Below, in pieces: positions 8,171 to 16,428 of a DNA stretch of 64,000 nucleotides. Under the pieces are notes generated by a model. That model did not search any database, was not told the DNA's origin, and saw nothing but the letters and a program-made list of their open reading frames with translations. Every line of letters begins with the position of its first letter. Position 1 is the first letter of the stretch. A program made the translations under genes and the position numbers. Source of the stretch: an uncultured Acidobacteriota bacterium (lineage in GTDB: Bacteria > Acidobacteriota > Terriglobia > Bryobacterales > Bryobacteraceae); assembly GCA_902825945.1 (NCBI GenBank), contig CADECY010000008.1, forward strand, positions 62,001-126,000. The letters are read 5' to 3'.

Positions 8171-8875
8171 TCAGATCTCGAGATTCCCGAGGTACATCAT
8201 CGCGCCGAGCTTGAACTTCTCCCGGAACGTGAAAATCTGAAGGTCCGCTGAAATCTCGATTTCTTTGTCGGCAACCGTCAGCGGCTGCGACTGCGGGAAC
8301 TGCACGTTGACGATCAGACTCAGAGCCTGAATGGTGACCGTGGCCCTTTCTGGCCGGATCACCCTGCCGGAGCGAGTGACGATCGTGGCCGATTGTTTCA
8401 ACAGATGCTCGATTGTTCCCGCGCCCTTGTGCGCCACGAGCGCGGGCAGGCCGAAGATCTCGAGAACGTAGCCGGGCGGGCGCGAGTCGATGAGCGCGTT
8501 CAGGTCCGAAGGCGGCCGGTTCTCGGAACGTTGGATGTAGAGGGCGCGTGCGTGGCGCATCGGAAGCGCGCTCGCCCAACGCAGGATGAGATCGGCCTTG
8601 GTGGGCAGCTTCGGTTTCGGCGCGCCGATTCCGCCCACCGGGCTTCCGATGGGAGTCTGCTTGGTCTGTTGCGCGCCGGGAATGTCCTTGTAGGTGATCT
8701 GCCGCTCCTCGCGGCCCTTCCAGATGAGGTCCACCGATTTCGGTTTCGCCCACGGAGAATCGGTGAGCAGTTTCATCACCGTGTTTTCGTTCCACGCGGG
8801 GAACTTCGCCGAATCCCACTCCGCGGCGTGAGCACTCGCCGCCGCGGCGGCCGCCAGGAAGGCGCGGCGATTCAT
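8171..8875 (-). CDS. Exported protein of unknown function
   Basis: 234 residues from the ATG at 8875, chosen because it gives MNRRAFLAAAAAASAHA, a short Tat-like signal, and avoids overlap with the sulfatase; a longer start at 8893 exists. The mature part has a basic, proline-rich stretch (GAPKPKLPTKADLIL) and several beta-like segments near the end, such as VTIQALSLIVNVQF. I recognise no family. It follows the sulfatase gene by 2 bp on the same strand and is probably co-transcribed, which hints at an extracytoplasmic role linked to that enzyme. Confidence 0.65.
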   Translation of the reverse strand: MNRRAFLAAAAAASAHAAEWDSAKFPAWNENTVMKLLTDSPWAKPKSVDLIWKGREERQITYKDIPGAQQTKQTPIGSPVGGIGAPKPKLPTKADLILRWASALPMRHARALYIQRSENRPPSDLNALIDSRPPGYVLEIFGLPALVAHKGAGTIEHLLKQSATIVTRSGRVIRPERATVTIQALSLIVNVQFPQSQPLTVADKEIEISADLQIFTFREKFKLGAMMYLGNLEI

Positions 8876-8877
8876 CT

Positions 8878-10227
8878 TCAAGCAGAAGCCCAATTACCCA
8901 ACTCCATGGAAAGATCGTCGCGATAGTCGCGCCCCCAATCGGCGAGCTGACGCGCAAGCTGCTTCACCAGGCCCGGCTGCGACGAATAGAGATCGTGCGA
9001 TTCACCCGGATCGGCTTTCAGGTCGTAGAGTTCGCCGGGGCGCATTTCCGGACGCAGGTCGAACTTGCGCAGAATCAGCCGGTGTTGCGCCGTGCGGATC
9101 GAACGTTCATCGAAGTACGAACCGTCGATGCCTTTCTGCGGGACGTTCGCCACCACCATCGGGCGGTCCCATGTATCGTTGCCCTCACGAACCGCGCTGA
9201 TCAGACTGCGTCCGTGCTGATTCACGCGCAGTCCCGAACCCGGCGGCCCGAGTTGATTGGAGACTCCAGTCGCCTCGAGGACGGTGGGCATTACGTCGAC
9301 GAGGCTCACGCCCGATTCCCACTTCTTGCCTTTCGGCAACATCTTCGGATATCGCATGATGAGCGGAATCCGCGAGACCTCTTCGTACGGAAGGCAGATC
9401 TGCTCGGCGGACGCGGGACGATCGATCCACGTGCGTCCATGTTCAGTGCTGAGGATGATGAGTGTGTTGTCGAGCTGGTTCTTGCGCCGCAGCGCATCGA
9501 CCAGCCGCCCCACGTTCCAATCGAGGCTCGTGACGCTCGCGTAGTAATCGGCGTGTTCGGCACCCTGGTAGTGTTCGTAGTACTGCTTCGGCGGATCATT
9601 CGGTTCGTGCGGCGCGTAGTAGGACTGATAGAGGAAGAACGGTTCGTGCGCGTGCTGTTCGATGAACTGGATTCCCTGATCGGTGTGGACATCGGGCCGG
9701 TATCGCGAACGGTGCGGCTCGCCGATCCAGTGTCGCAGGAGGGAGTTGAACGACTTGAAGTAATCGAAAAAGCCCGGATTCCCAGGTCCGAGATGCCACT
9801 TGCCGATGTGCCCGGTCGCGAATCCGGCGTTGTTCAGCAGGAAGACGAAATTGTCCCAAATGCGAAAACGCGGATCGCGAAAGGGGTCGGAAAGCGGCTC
9901 CGGGTAGTTCGAATTGACCTTGCCCGACGGCATCGGATACACGTTTCGACGCAGCCCGTGCGCGTGCGGGTACAGCCCCGTGAGAATTGAGGCACGTGCT
10001 GGGCCGCACAGCGCTTGCGGCGTGTAGCAGTGGTTGAACAGGACTCCATCGCGGGCGAGCGCGTCGATGTTCGGGGTCTGGACTTTTCGTTCACCATAGG
10101 CGCCGATGGCGTCGGTCCGGCACTTGTCGAACAGAAGGAACAGGACGTTCGGCGGGCGGTCCGACTGTTGGGCGCGGGCGGTTGCGGCGGCGGTCGAGGC
10201 TGCAAGGAAGGCGCGGCGATCGAGCAT
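8878..10227 (-). CDS. Tat-exported type I sulfatase
   Basis: 449 residues from the ATG at 10227, which begins MLDRRAFLAAS, a Tat-type signal; the upstream Met at 10308 is less likely. The sulfatase signature is CGPAR (Cys about 74), where Cys becomes formylglycine. The metal site near the start is LLFDKCRTDAIGAYG, and later motifs are GHIGKWHLG and STEHG. Such enzymes hydrolyse sulfate esters of polysaccharides, glycosaminoglycans or small molecules outside the cytoplasm. The maturing enzyme FGE is not in the window. Two other sulfatases lie at 20686 and 52132. Confidence 0.93.
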   Translation of the reverse strand: MLDRRAFLAASTAAATARAQQSDRPPNVLFLLFDKCRTDAIGAYGERKVQTPNIDALARDGVLFNHCYTPQALCGPARASILTGLYPHAHGLRRNVYPMPSGKVNSNYPEPLSDPFRDPRFRIWDNFVFLLNNAGFATGHIGKWHLGPGNPGFFDYFKSFNSLLRHWIGEPHRSRYRPDVHTDQGIQFIEQHAHEPFFLYQSYYAPHEPNDPPKQYYEHYQGAEHADYYASVTSLDWNVGRLVDALRRKNQLDNTLIILSTEHGRTWIDRPASAEQICLPYEEVSRIPLIMRYPKMLPKGKKWESGVSLVDVMPTVLEATGVSNQLGPPGSGLRVNQHGRSLISAVREGNDTWDRPMVVANVPQKGIDGSYFDERSIRTAQHRLILRKFDLRPEMRPGELYDLKADPGESHDLYSSQPGLVKQLARQLADWGRDYRDDLSMELGNWASA

Positions 10228-10234
10228 GCAGATG

Positions 10235-10240
10235 AGGGTA
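10235..10240 (-). promoter_or_regulatory. -10 box TACCCT, 7 nt before the sulfatase start
   Basis: On the reverse strand TACCCT is followed by 7 nt and the ATG at 10227. The same box at the same spacing precedes the sulfatase at 52132, so two sulfatase genes share a promoter layout. Confidence 0.5.
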
Positions 10241-10271
10241 ACATGCGCGGCCGGCGCGGGCCCTTGGACGC

Positions 10272-10277
10272 TATCAT
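10272..10277 (+). promoter_or_regulatory. -10 box TATCAT, 7 nt before the ATPase start
   Basis: TATCAT, 7 nt, then GTG at 10285. The divergent sulfatase box lies 31 bp away, so the two genes share a short back-to-back promoter region. Confidence 0.45.
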
Positions 10278-10284
10278 TGATGTT

Positions 10285-11406
10285 GTGATTCGCCGCTTTC
10301 ACGTCCACAACTATCGGTGCCTGGAGAACTTCGAGCTTTCGCTTGGCAGCAACCAGTCGGCGGCACTGCTCATGGGAAAGAACGGAACTGGCAAATCAAC
10401 GGTTCGCAATGCGCTCGAGGTGCTGCAGCGAGTCGGCCGCGGGGATACTCGCGTGGGAACGCTGGTGCCACCGGACGCGATCGCCTGGGGGAGAGCGGAA
10501 GTCCCGCTTCGCTTCGAAGTGGAGATCGATGTTGCCGGCCGTGTGTATGTATACTCCCTGGCTTTCGAGTTGCCGAAGGGCTTCAAGGAGCTCAGAATAT
10601 TCGAAGAAAAGCTCACTGCGGACGGTGAGACTGTGTTTCATAGGGAGATGGCGAAGGTGAGGCTCGTGCGCGCGGGCCGGGATTCGGACGCCACGTTCAA
10701 CGTTGACTGGCACATCGTCGCACTACCCGTGCTCCAAGATCGCGGAGGTGACGATCCCATCGCGGTCGTTCGGCGGTGGCTGGCCGAAATGGTGCTGATC
10801 GAGCCGGTTCCCAGTCTCATCAAGGGCGAGTCTCGCGAATCGAACGAGAAGAGCCGGGCGCCATCTTCGAGTTTGGAAAACCTCGGAGATTGGTTTACCA
10901 ACTTGGTTGCGGGCTACCCGGCCGCTTATGGCCCCTTAGAGGCATTTCTGAAGGGACTCATGCCCGACTTGAAGGCGATTCGGAACCCGGAGAAGGCGCC
11001 GGGATACAGGAGTCTGGAGCTCGAGTTTTCCAAAGGAACACGCAATCTCATGGTTCCGTTCGCCGATCTGTCCAGCGGCGAGAAGTGCTTCTTCGCCGGA
11101 GCTCTGGTGATCGCGGCAAAGGAGTCCGGCGGCGCGCGCTTTTGTTTTTGGGATGAGCCTGACAGCCACTGGGCGTTGAACGAAGTTGGTGATTTTGTGA
11201 TTGCTTTGCGGAAAGCCTTCGAAACCGGCGGCCAGTTCATCGCGACATCGCACAATCCCGAAACGATCCGCCACTTCAGCTTGGACAACACTCTCCTGCT
11301 GCACCGGAGGAGCCACTTGGAGCCGACACAGGTGCGGCCACTGAGTGAATTGGAAATTTCCGGAGACGTTGTAACGTCGCTGATCCTGGGAGACCTCGAG
11401 CCGTGA
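10285..11406 (+). CDS. ABC/RecF-type AAA ATPase of a two-gene cassette
   Basis: 373 residues from GTG 10285; the frame is open further upstream but lies opposite the sulfatase gene. The start FHVHNYRCLENFELSL is typical of RecF/OLD-like ATPases. Walker A is GKNGTGKST (about residue 31), the ABC signature LSSGEK (about 262), Walker B ARFCFWDEPD, and the His switch ATSHNPETI. The region between Walker A and signature is too short for a long coiled coil. It is coupled by a GTGA overlap to the small protein downstream. Similar ATPases work with nuclease partners in phage defence (OLD, Gabija, RloAB-like); that role is an inference here. Confidence 0.85.
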   Translation: MIRRFHVHNYRCLENFELSLGSNQSAALLMGKNGTGKSTVRNALEVLQRVGRGDTRVGTLVPPDAIAWGRAEVPLRFEVEIDVAGRVYVYSLAFELPKGFKELRIFEEKLTADGETVFHREMAKVRLVRAGRDSDATFNVDWHIVALPVLQDRGGDDPIAVVRRWLAEMVLIEPVPSLIKGESRESNEKSRAPSSSLENLGDWFTNLVAGYPAAYGPLEAFLKGLMPDLKAIRNPEKAPGYRSLELEFSKGTRNLMVPFADLSSGEKCFFAGALVIAAKESGGARFCFWDEPDSHWALNEVGDFVIALRKAFETGGQFIATSHNPETIRHFSLDNTLLLHRRSHLEPTQVRPLSELEISGDVVTSLILGDLEP

Positions 11407-11885
11407 GCCTCAACCGGTACTCGGATCACGTAGTCGTGCTGCCGGAGGATGCCGCGGATCACAACATCGCTAACGGTTTCAAGCTGGAGATCGATGCGGA
11501 TCGTCAAAACGGGATTCAGATCCTGCCCGCCGCGGGCGGCTGGACCAAGGCGTTCGACGCTATTGGGGCCGAGTTGGCGCCGAACATGCGGAGATTCCCC
11601 GGGCGCCGCCTGGTGCTTCTGATCGACTTCGACGGCGATGACGAGCGCGCATCCAGTGCGACGATCCCGGCCGACATCCGCGACCGCGTCTTCATCATTG
11701 GCATCCGCAGCGAGCCGGAAGAACTGAAGTCCGTCACTGGGCTTTCCTACGAGACGATTGGGCGCGAGTTGGCGCGGAGTTGCCGGGATGGATCGGAGGG
11801 CCTCTGGTCCCACGAACTCCTTCGTCACAACGCGTCCGAACTCGAACGCCTGCGCGAAACCGTGCGGCCGTTCCTCTTCCCGTAG
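11403..11885 (+). CDS. Small D-x-D partner protein of the ATPase (possible TOPRIM-like)
   Basis: 160 residues with a GTG start coupled to the ATPase stop. The core strand reads RLVLLIDFDGDDER (about residues 69-82), followed by RVFIIGIRSEPEEL; a D-x-D after a hydrophobic strand and a later acidic turn are what a TOPRIM nuclease core looks like. The C-terminus is SHELLRHNASELERLR. I remember similar proteins next to AAA ATPases, always unnamed, but cannot give a family. I infer the effector or nuclease half of a split OLD-like module. No other partner gene follows. Confidence 0.75.
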   Translation: MSLNRYSDHVVVLPEDAADHNIANGFKLEIDADRQNGIQILPAAGGWTKAFDAIGAELAPNMRRFPGRRLVLLIDFDGDDERASSATIPADIRDRVFIIGIRSEPEELKSVTGLSYETIGRELARSCRDGSEGLWSHELLRHNASELERLRETVRPFLFP

Positions 11886-11889
11886 TCTC

Positions 11890-11895
11890 TATAAT
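11890..11895 (+). promoter_or_regulatory. -10 box TATAAT, 8 nt before a TTG start
   Basis: A perfect TATAAT consensus ends 8 nt before the TTG that opens the U32 gene. The ATG inside it (11894) is out of frame. Confidence 0.5.
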
Positions 11896-11903
11896 GAGAG
11901 TGC

Positions 11904-14387
11904 TTGGCCTCTCCAAGCGGGACCTCCCGCAAAAAGCCCGAAATCATGAGTCCGGCGGGCTACTGGCCGCAACTCCGCGCGGCCGTGGAAGCCGGCGCGG
12001 ATGCCGTTTATTTCGGACTGAAGCACTTCACCGCGCGCGCCAAGGTGGGATTCTCGCTCGGGGAACTGCCCGAGGCGGTCCGCGCGCTTCATCAGCGCGG
12101 AGTCAAAGCGTACGTCACGCTCAACACGCTCGTGTTCGACCACGAACTCGACGAAGCGGCTGAAGCGATCGCGGCCGTCGCGCGGGCGGGCGCGGACTCG
12201 ATCATCGTCCAGGATCTCGCCGTCGCGATGCTCGCTCGCCGCATCGCTCCCTCGCTCGCGATTCACGGCAGCACGCAGATGAGTATCACGAGCGCCGAAG
12301 GCGTGGAACTGGCTCGCGAGTTCGGAGTCGCGCGCGTCGTGCTGGCGCGGGAACTGTCGCTCGAACAGATCCGCAAGATCAGCTCGGCCTCGGCCTGCGA
12401 ACTCGAGATCTTCGTGCATGGCGCGCTTTGCGTTTCCTACTCGGGCCAGTGCTTCTCCTCGGAAGCCTGGGGCGGACGCAGCGCGAATCGCGGCCAGTGC
12501 GCGCAGGCGTGCCGGCTGCCCTACGAGATGATCGTCGACGGGCGAAAGCAGCCCCTCGGCGACTCGCGCTATCTCCTCTCGCCCGGCGATCTGTACACGC
12601 TGCGCGAGGTTCCCGCGATTCTGGAATCCGGCGTCGCGTCGCTCAAGATCGAGGGTCGCTACAAAGACGCGGACTACGTCGCTTTCACCACCGCCGCCTA
12701 TCGGAAAGCCGTCGATGGAGCCGCCGTTTCGCGCTCCGAGGAGCTTCGGCTCGAACAAGTCTACTCGCGCGGGCTCGGACCCTACTTCCTCTCCGGCACG
12801 GATCACCAATCCGTCGTTCGGGGACGCGCGCCTCGGCATCGCGGCGTTCTCGCGGGGCGTGTGCTCGGCGTTGGACCGGAATCCGTCACGATCGCCGCCG
12901 AAGAGATCGCGCTGAAGCCAGGCGACGGAGTCGTGTTCGACGCGGCGGATTGGCGGAGTCCGCAGGAGGCGGAAGAAGGCGGCCGGATCTTCGAGACCGA
13001 GTCCGCGCCTGCGGGCACGGTTCTGCGATTCGCGAATCGCGCGATCGACTTTTCGCGAATCCGTCCAGGCGACCTCGTCTGGCGCACTCACGATCCATCG
13101 CTCGAGCGCGAGGCTCGCGCGTTTACGGAACCCGCCGCGCCAGTCGCGAAGCAAGCGGTCCGGGTTCGTCTGACTGCGCGCGCCGGCGAACCCCTTCGGA
13201 GTGAGTGGACCGTCGAGGACGGACCCAGCATCGCCGCCAGTTCGAGCGCTCCGCTCGGCGAAGCGCGGAATCGCGCGCTCGATCGCGAGTTCGCCACTGA
13301 ACAACTCGGGAGGCTCGGCAACACTCCCTACGAACTCGCCGGGCTCGAACTCGAGGTCGAGGGCCGCCCCTTCGCGCCGGCTTCTCTGCTCAATGACCTT
13401 CGCCGCGACGCGGTGGATCGCCTCCAACTCGCCCAAGCCGAGCCGCGGTCGCGTGTCGAGGTGGAGCCGGGCGCGGCGCTCGCCGATCTTCGCCCCCGCG
13501 CCGCGACGTTTCCGCCCGCCGGGGAGCTGCGCCTGCATCTTCTGATCCGCGCGCCACGCCAACTCGACGCCGCGATCGAGGCGCGGCCCGCGAGCCTCAC
13601 GCTCGACTATCTCGATCTCTACGGATTGCAGCCGTCGGTCGAGCGGGTCCGCTCGGCGGGCATCGCGGTGCGGGTCGCGAGTCCGCGAGTTCTGAAGCCG
13701 GGTGAGGAGCGGATCGTGCAGTTCCTGCGCAAGCTCGGCGCGCCGATTCTCGTCCGTTCCGGCGGACTGCTCCACGAACTACGCGGCATGCCCGGACTCA
13801 CTGGCGATTTCAGCCTGAACGCGGCCAACGCGATCTCGACGCGCGCCTATCTCGACCTGGGGCTCGAGCGGATCACGCCCACTCACGACCTCAATGCCGA
13901 TCAGATCGCGCGGCTCGCCGCGTCGATCGATCCCGCCCGGCTCGAACCTGTCGCCTACCAGCACCTGGCGGTCTTTCACACCGAACACTGCGTCTTCTGC
14001 CGGTTTCTTTCCACCGGAACGAGCTACAAGGATTGCGGACGCCCCTGCGAAAAGCACGAGGTCGAACTGAAGGACGACTCCGGGCGCGCGCATCCCGTCG
14101 TTGCGGACGTCGGCTGCCGGAACACGGTCTTCGGCGCGGAGGCTCAGGAAGCGGGCGCGCATCTCGAACAGTGGCTCGACGCGGGGATTCGCGACTTCCG
14201 CCTCGAGTTCGTGCATGAGTCCGGCGCCCAGGTGAAGCAAGTGACGCGCGCCTTCGCGGCGGCGCTGTCGGGCGAGATCTCGAAGAGCGAACTGCAAAGG
14301 AGAATACGCGCGGCCGCGCCTCGGGGAACCACGGAGGGCAGCCTGTTCGTGCCATCCGGATACGCGACGCTCCCGATCCTGCAATGA
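11904..14387 (+). CDS. U32 family protein, RlhA/YdcP type (23S rRNA C2501 hydroxylation)
   Basis: 827 residues from TTG 11904; the only other nearby start is ATG 11946, and an in-frame stop lies at 11895. The fold begins IMSPAGYWPQLRAAVEAGAD. The U32 signature EIFVHGALCVSYSGQCFSS is near residue 167, with ANRGQCAQACRLPYE after it, supplying conserved cysteines. The long C-terminal extension (DUF3656-like) and a second Cys cluster (HCVFC, KDCGRPC) match the long YdcP/RlhA branch, known to hydroxylate 23S rRNA C2501 in E. coli, rather than short UbiU/UbiV or collagenase-like PrtC. The exact substrate here is inferred. Confidence 0.85.
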   Translation: MASPSGTSRKKPEIMSPAGYWPQLRAAVEAGADAVYFGLKHFTARAKVGFSLGELPEAVRALHQRGVKAYVTLNTLVFDHELDEAAEAIAAVARAGADSIIVQDLAVAMLARRIAPSLAIHGSTQMSITSAEGVELAREFGVARVVLARELSLEQIRKISSASACELEIFVHGALCVSYSGQCFSSEAWGGRSANRGQCAQACRLPYEMIVDGRKQPLGDSRYLLSPGDLYTLREVPAILESGVASLKIEGRYKDADYVAFTTAAYRKAVDGAAVSRSEELRLEQVYSRGLGPYFLSGTDHQSVVRGRAPRHRGVLAGRVLGVGPESVTIAAEEIALKPGDGVVFDAADWRSPQEAEEGGRIFETESAPAGTVLRFANRAIDFSRIRPGDLVWRTHDPSLEREARAFTEPAAPVAKQAVRVRLTARAGEPLRSEWTVEDGPSIAASSSAPLGEARNRALDREFATEQLGRLGNTPYELAGLELEVEGRPFAPASLLNDLRRDAVDRLQLAQAEPRSRVEVEPGAALADLRPRAATFPPAGELRLHLLIRAPRQLDAAIEARPASLTLDYLDLYGLQPSVERVRSAGIAVRVASPRVLKPGEERIVQFLRKLGAPILVRSGGLLHELRGMPGLTGDFSLNAANAISTRAYLDLGLERITPTHDLNADQIARLAASIDPARLEPVAYQHLAVFHTEHCVFCRFLSTGTSYKDCGRPCEKHEVELKDDSGRAHPVVADVGCRNTVFGAEAQEAGAHLEQWLDAGIRDFRLEFVHESGAQVKQVTRAFAAALSGEISKSELQRRIRAAAPRGTTEGSLFVPSGYATLPILQ

Positions 14388-16303
14388 AAGAGTGGCTGAT
14401 CCGCATCGGGCTGGTCCTCGGCGCGCCCTTGGTTTTCCTGGCGGCGGGGGAAGGCGCTCTGCGCTTGTCGGGTTCGGGCTTTGCCCCCGAGTTCTTCATC
14501 GACGACGGCGTCGATGAGCGCAACACGCTGACCACGAACGACCGTTTCGGCTGGCGCTACTTCCCGCGACAACTGGCGCGAGCACCGGTTCCGGCGGTAA
14601 TCGCGAAGACGAAACCCGCGGATGCGTACCGCGTTTTCGTGCTCGGCGAATCCGCCGCGATGGGATTTCCGGAGCCCGCGTTCGGAATGCCGCGAATGCT
14701 CGAGGCATTGCTCGAAGCGAAGCTGGCCGGGCGGCGCGTCCAAGTGATCAACACCGCGATGACCGCGATCAATTCCCACGCGATCGTCACCATCGCCCGC
14801 GAGTGCGCCGCGCTCCAGCCCGACGCGGTTGTCGTGATGGCGGGCAACAACGAGGTGGTCGGCCCCTTCGGGCCGGGGACGATCTTTCCGGGCCTGCACG
14901 GCTGGCAACAGACCACGCGATTCGGCCAGTTGCTCTCGCGCTGGCTGAATCCCGCGCTCGCGAGCAGTGAATGGCGCGGGATGGCGATGTTCGCCGAGCA
15001 TCGCGTCAACGCCGATGATCCGCGGCTCGAATCCGTCTATCGGAATTTCGAAACGAACCTGAGCGAGATCGTCCGCCTGAGCCAATCGGCGGGCGCAAAG
15101 ACCGTGGTCATCGTGCCGCCGGTGAATCTGACGGAGCCGCCATTCGCCTCGCCCGATGGCAAAGCGAACGCGGCGTTTCAGGCGGGCCGTCTGGAAGAAG
15201 CGCGCGATCTCGACGCGCTCCGCTTCCGTGCCGATTCGCGGATCCAGGCGATCGCGCGGAAGGCGGGAATCGAGGTCCGATTGGAGCCGGAGGCGCTCTA
15301 CGAACATGTTCACCTCCGGCCCGAAGGCAACTACTCCGTGGCCCTCGCGGCGGCGCGGGCCTTGCAGCCGGCGATCGCGGAGTGGCCCTCGCGGGAACAG
15401 ATGTTCGAACGGCTCGCGCTCACTGATTGGGATCGCTGGCGGATGGAGTCGGTGATCGTGTCGCTGCTCGCGCAGCCTCCGTTCACCAATCAGCTCGGCG
15501 CGGCGGAGCGGCTCGCGAAGCGGCGCGCCGTGCTTGACGCGATGCCCCGCGACGGAGCCAAAGCCCGCGAATCCTATCGCACCCAGACCGCCGCGCATGC
15601 CGGCGACTACGTGTTGAAGATGCGCTTCGCGGAGTTCTTGCGAGAGGCCGGATTCGCGGCGGAATCCGTGGAGCAGTACCAAGAGCTAACCTCCCTCCTG
15701 CCCGGCAACAAGGCGCTGCTCGCCTCGCTGGGAGCCGCGTGGTCGGACTCCGGTCAGCAGCCCGAAGCGCTCCACGCCTTCGAGGCGGCGCTCTTCCTCG
15801 ACCCGCAGTTCGATCTCGCCCACTTCGGCAAGGCGATCGCGCTGCAACGCCAAGGCAGCGACGCCGACGTCGACGCCGACGCCGAGGCCGCCTATCGGGC
15901 CGCGCTCGCCATCAATCCGGACTCGCGCGAAGCAGCCAACAATCTCGCGATCCTTCTGCACGCACGCGGGTCGCGCATCGCCCGCGAGAACCGGCTGGTC
16001 GAGGCGATGGAGCTCTTCGAAAAGGCCACCGCCGCGAAGCCCGATTTCGCCGAAGCCCATTACGATTTGGGTTCGCTGCTCTCGCGCCAAGGTGACACCG
16101 GGAAGGCAATCCCACATCTGCGGGAAGCGGTCCGCCTCAAGCCGGACTTCCCGGACGCGCACAACAATCTCGGCACCGCGCTCGCCCGCCAGCGCGATTT
16201 CGCCGCCGCCGCGACCGAGTTCGAAGCGGCGATCCGGCTCCGCCCCGATTTCGCCGCCGCCCGCCAGAACCTCGAGCGCGCGCGAAAGGCGGCAGGCAAG
16301 TGA
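14384..16303 (+). CDS. Membrane-anchored SGNH hydrolase-like protein with TPR tail
   Basis: 639 residues. One N-terminal hydrophobic segment (about residues 5-26) precedes an SGNH-type domain: block I FVLGESAAMG (Ser about 90) and block III VVMAGNNEVVG. From about residue 400 come at least five TPR units, such as EALHAFEAALFLDPQFDLAH and GKAIPHLREAVRLKPDFPDA. It overlaps the U32 gene as ATGA and runs into the next small gene. SGNH proteins next to carbamoyltransferase-like genes recur in planctomycetes and acidobacteria. They may add or remove acyl groups on glycans; the role here is inferred. Confidence 0.85.
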   Translation: MKEWLIRIGLVLGAPLVFLAAGEGALRLSGSGFAPEFFIDDGVDERNTLTTNDRFGWRYFPRQLARAPVPAVIAKTKPADAYRVFVLGESAAMGFPEPAFGMPRMLEALLEAKLAGRRVQVINTAMTAINSHAIVTIARECAALQPDAVVVMAGNNEVVGPFGPGTIFPGLHGWQQTTRFGQLLSRWLNPALASSEWRGMAMFAEHRVNADDPRLESVYRNFETNLSEIVRLSQSAGAKTVVIVPPVNLTEPPFASPDGKANAAFQAGRLEEARDLDALRFRADSRIQAIARKAGIEVRLEPEALYEHVHLRPEGNYSVALAAARALQPAIAEWPSREQMFERLALTDWDRWRMESVIVSLLAQPPFTNQLGAAERLAKRRAVLDAMPRDGAKARESYRTQTAAHAGDYVLKMRFAEFLREAGFAAESVEQYQELTSLLPGNKALLASLGAAWSDSGQQPEALHAFEAALFLDPQFDLAHFGKAIALQRQGSDADVDADAEAAYRAALAINPDSREAANNLAILLHARGSRIARENRLVEAMELFEKATAAKPDFAEAHYDLGSLLSRQGDTGKAIPHLREAVRLKPDFPDAHNNLGTALARQRDFAAAATEFEAAIRLRPDFAAARQNLERARKAAGK

Positions 16304-16428
16304 ATCCGTTGACTCGCGCCGTGCTCTGGCTGCTCTACTACGCCTCGCTGGCGCCACTCGCGATCGCCGCCCGCTGGTTCGACCCGCTCGAACTCCGCTC
16401 CCACGGCTGGCGCAAACCCGAGGATTGA
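16300..16428 (+). CDS. 42-residue membrane peptide, possibly a truncated SxtJ-like protein
   Basis: A GTG at 16300 overlaps the stop of the SGNH-TPR gene (GTGA), and its stop overlaps the ATG of the next gene (TGATG), so the frame is tightly packed between two coupled genes. The 42 residues have one hydrophobic helix (ALWLLYYASLAPLAIAAR) and a polar tail with FDPLELRSHGWRKPED. The tail resembles the DPL.LR...W end of SxtJ-type small membrane proteins found beside carbamoyltransferases, but it is much shorter. It may be a genuine small protein or a shortened one. Confidence 0.5.
   Translation: MNPLTRAVLWLLYYASLAPLAIAARWFDPLELRSHGWRKPED

Noticed and set aside
11889..13775. A 628-codon reverse open frame opposite the U32 gene
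   Set aside because: Shadow frame produced by high GC at third positions; the forward frame has the complete U32 signature.
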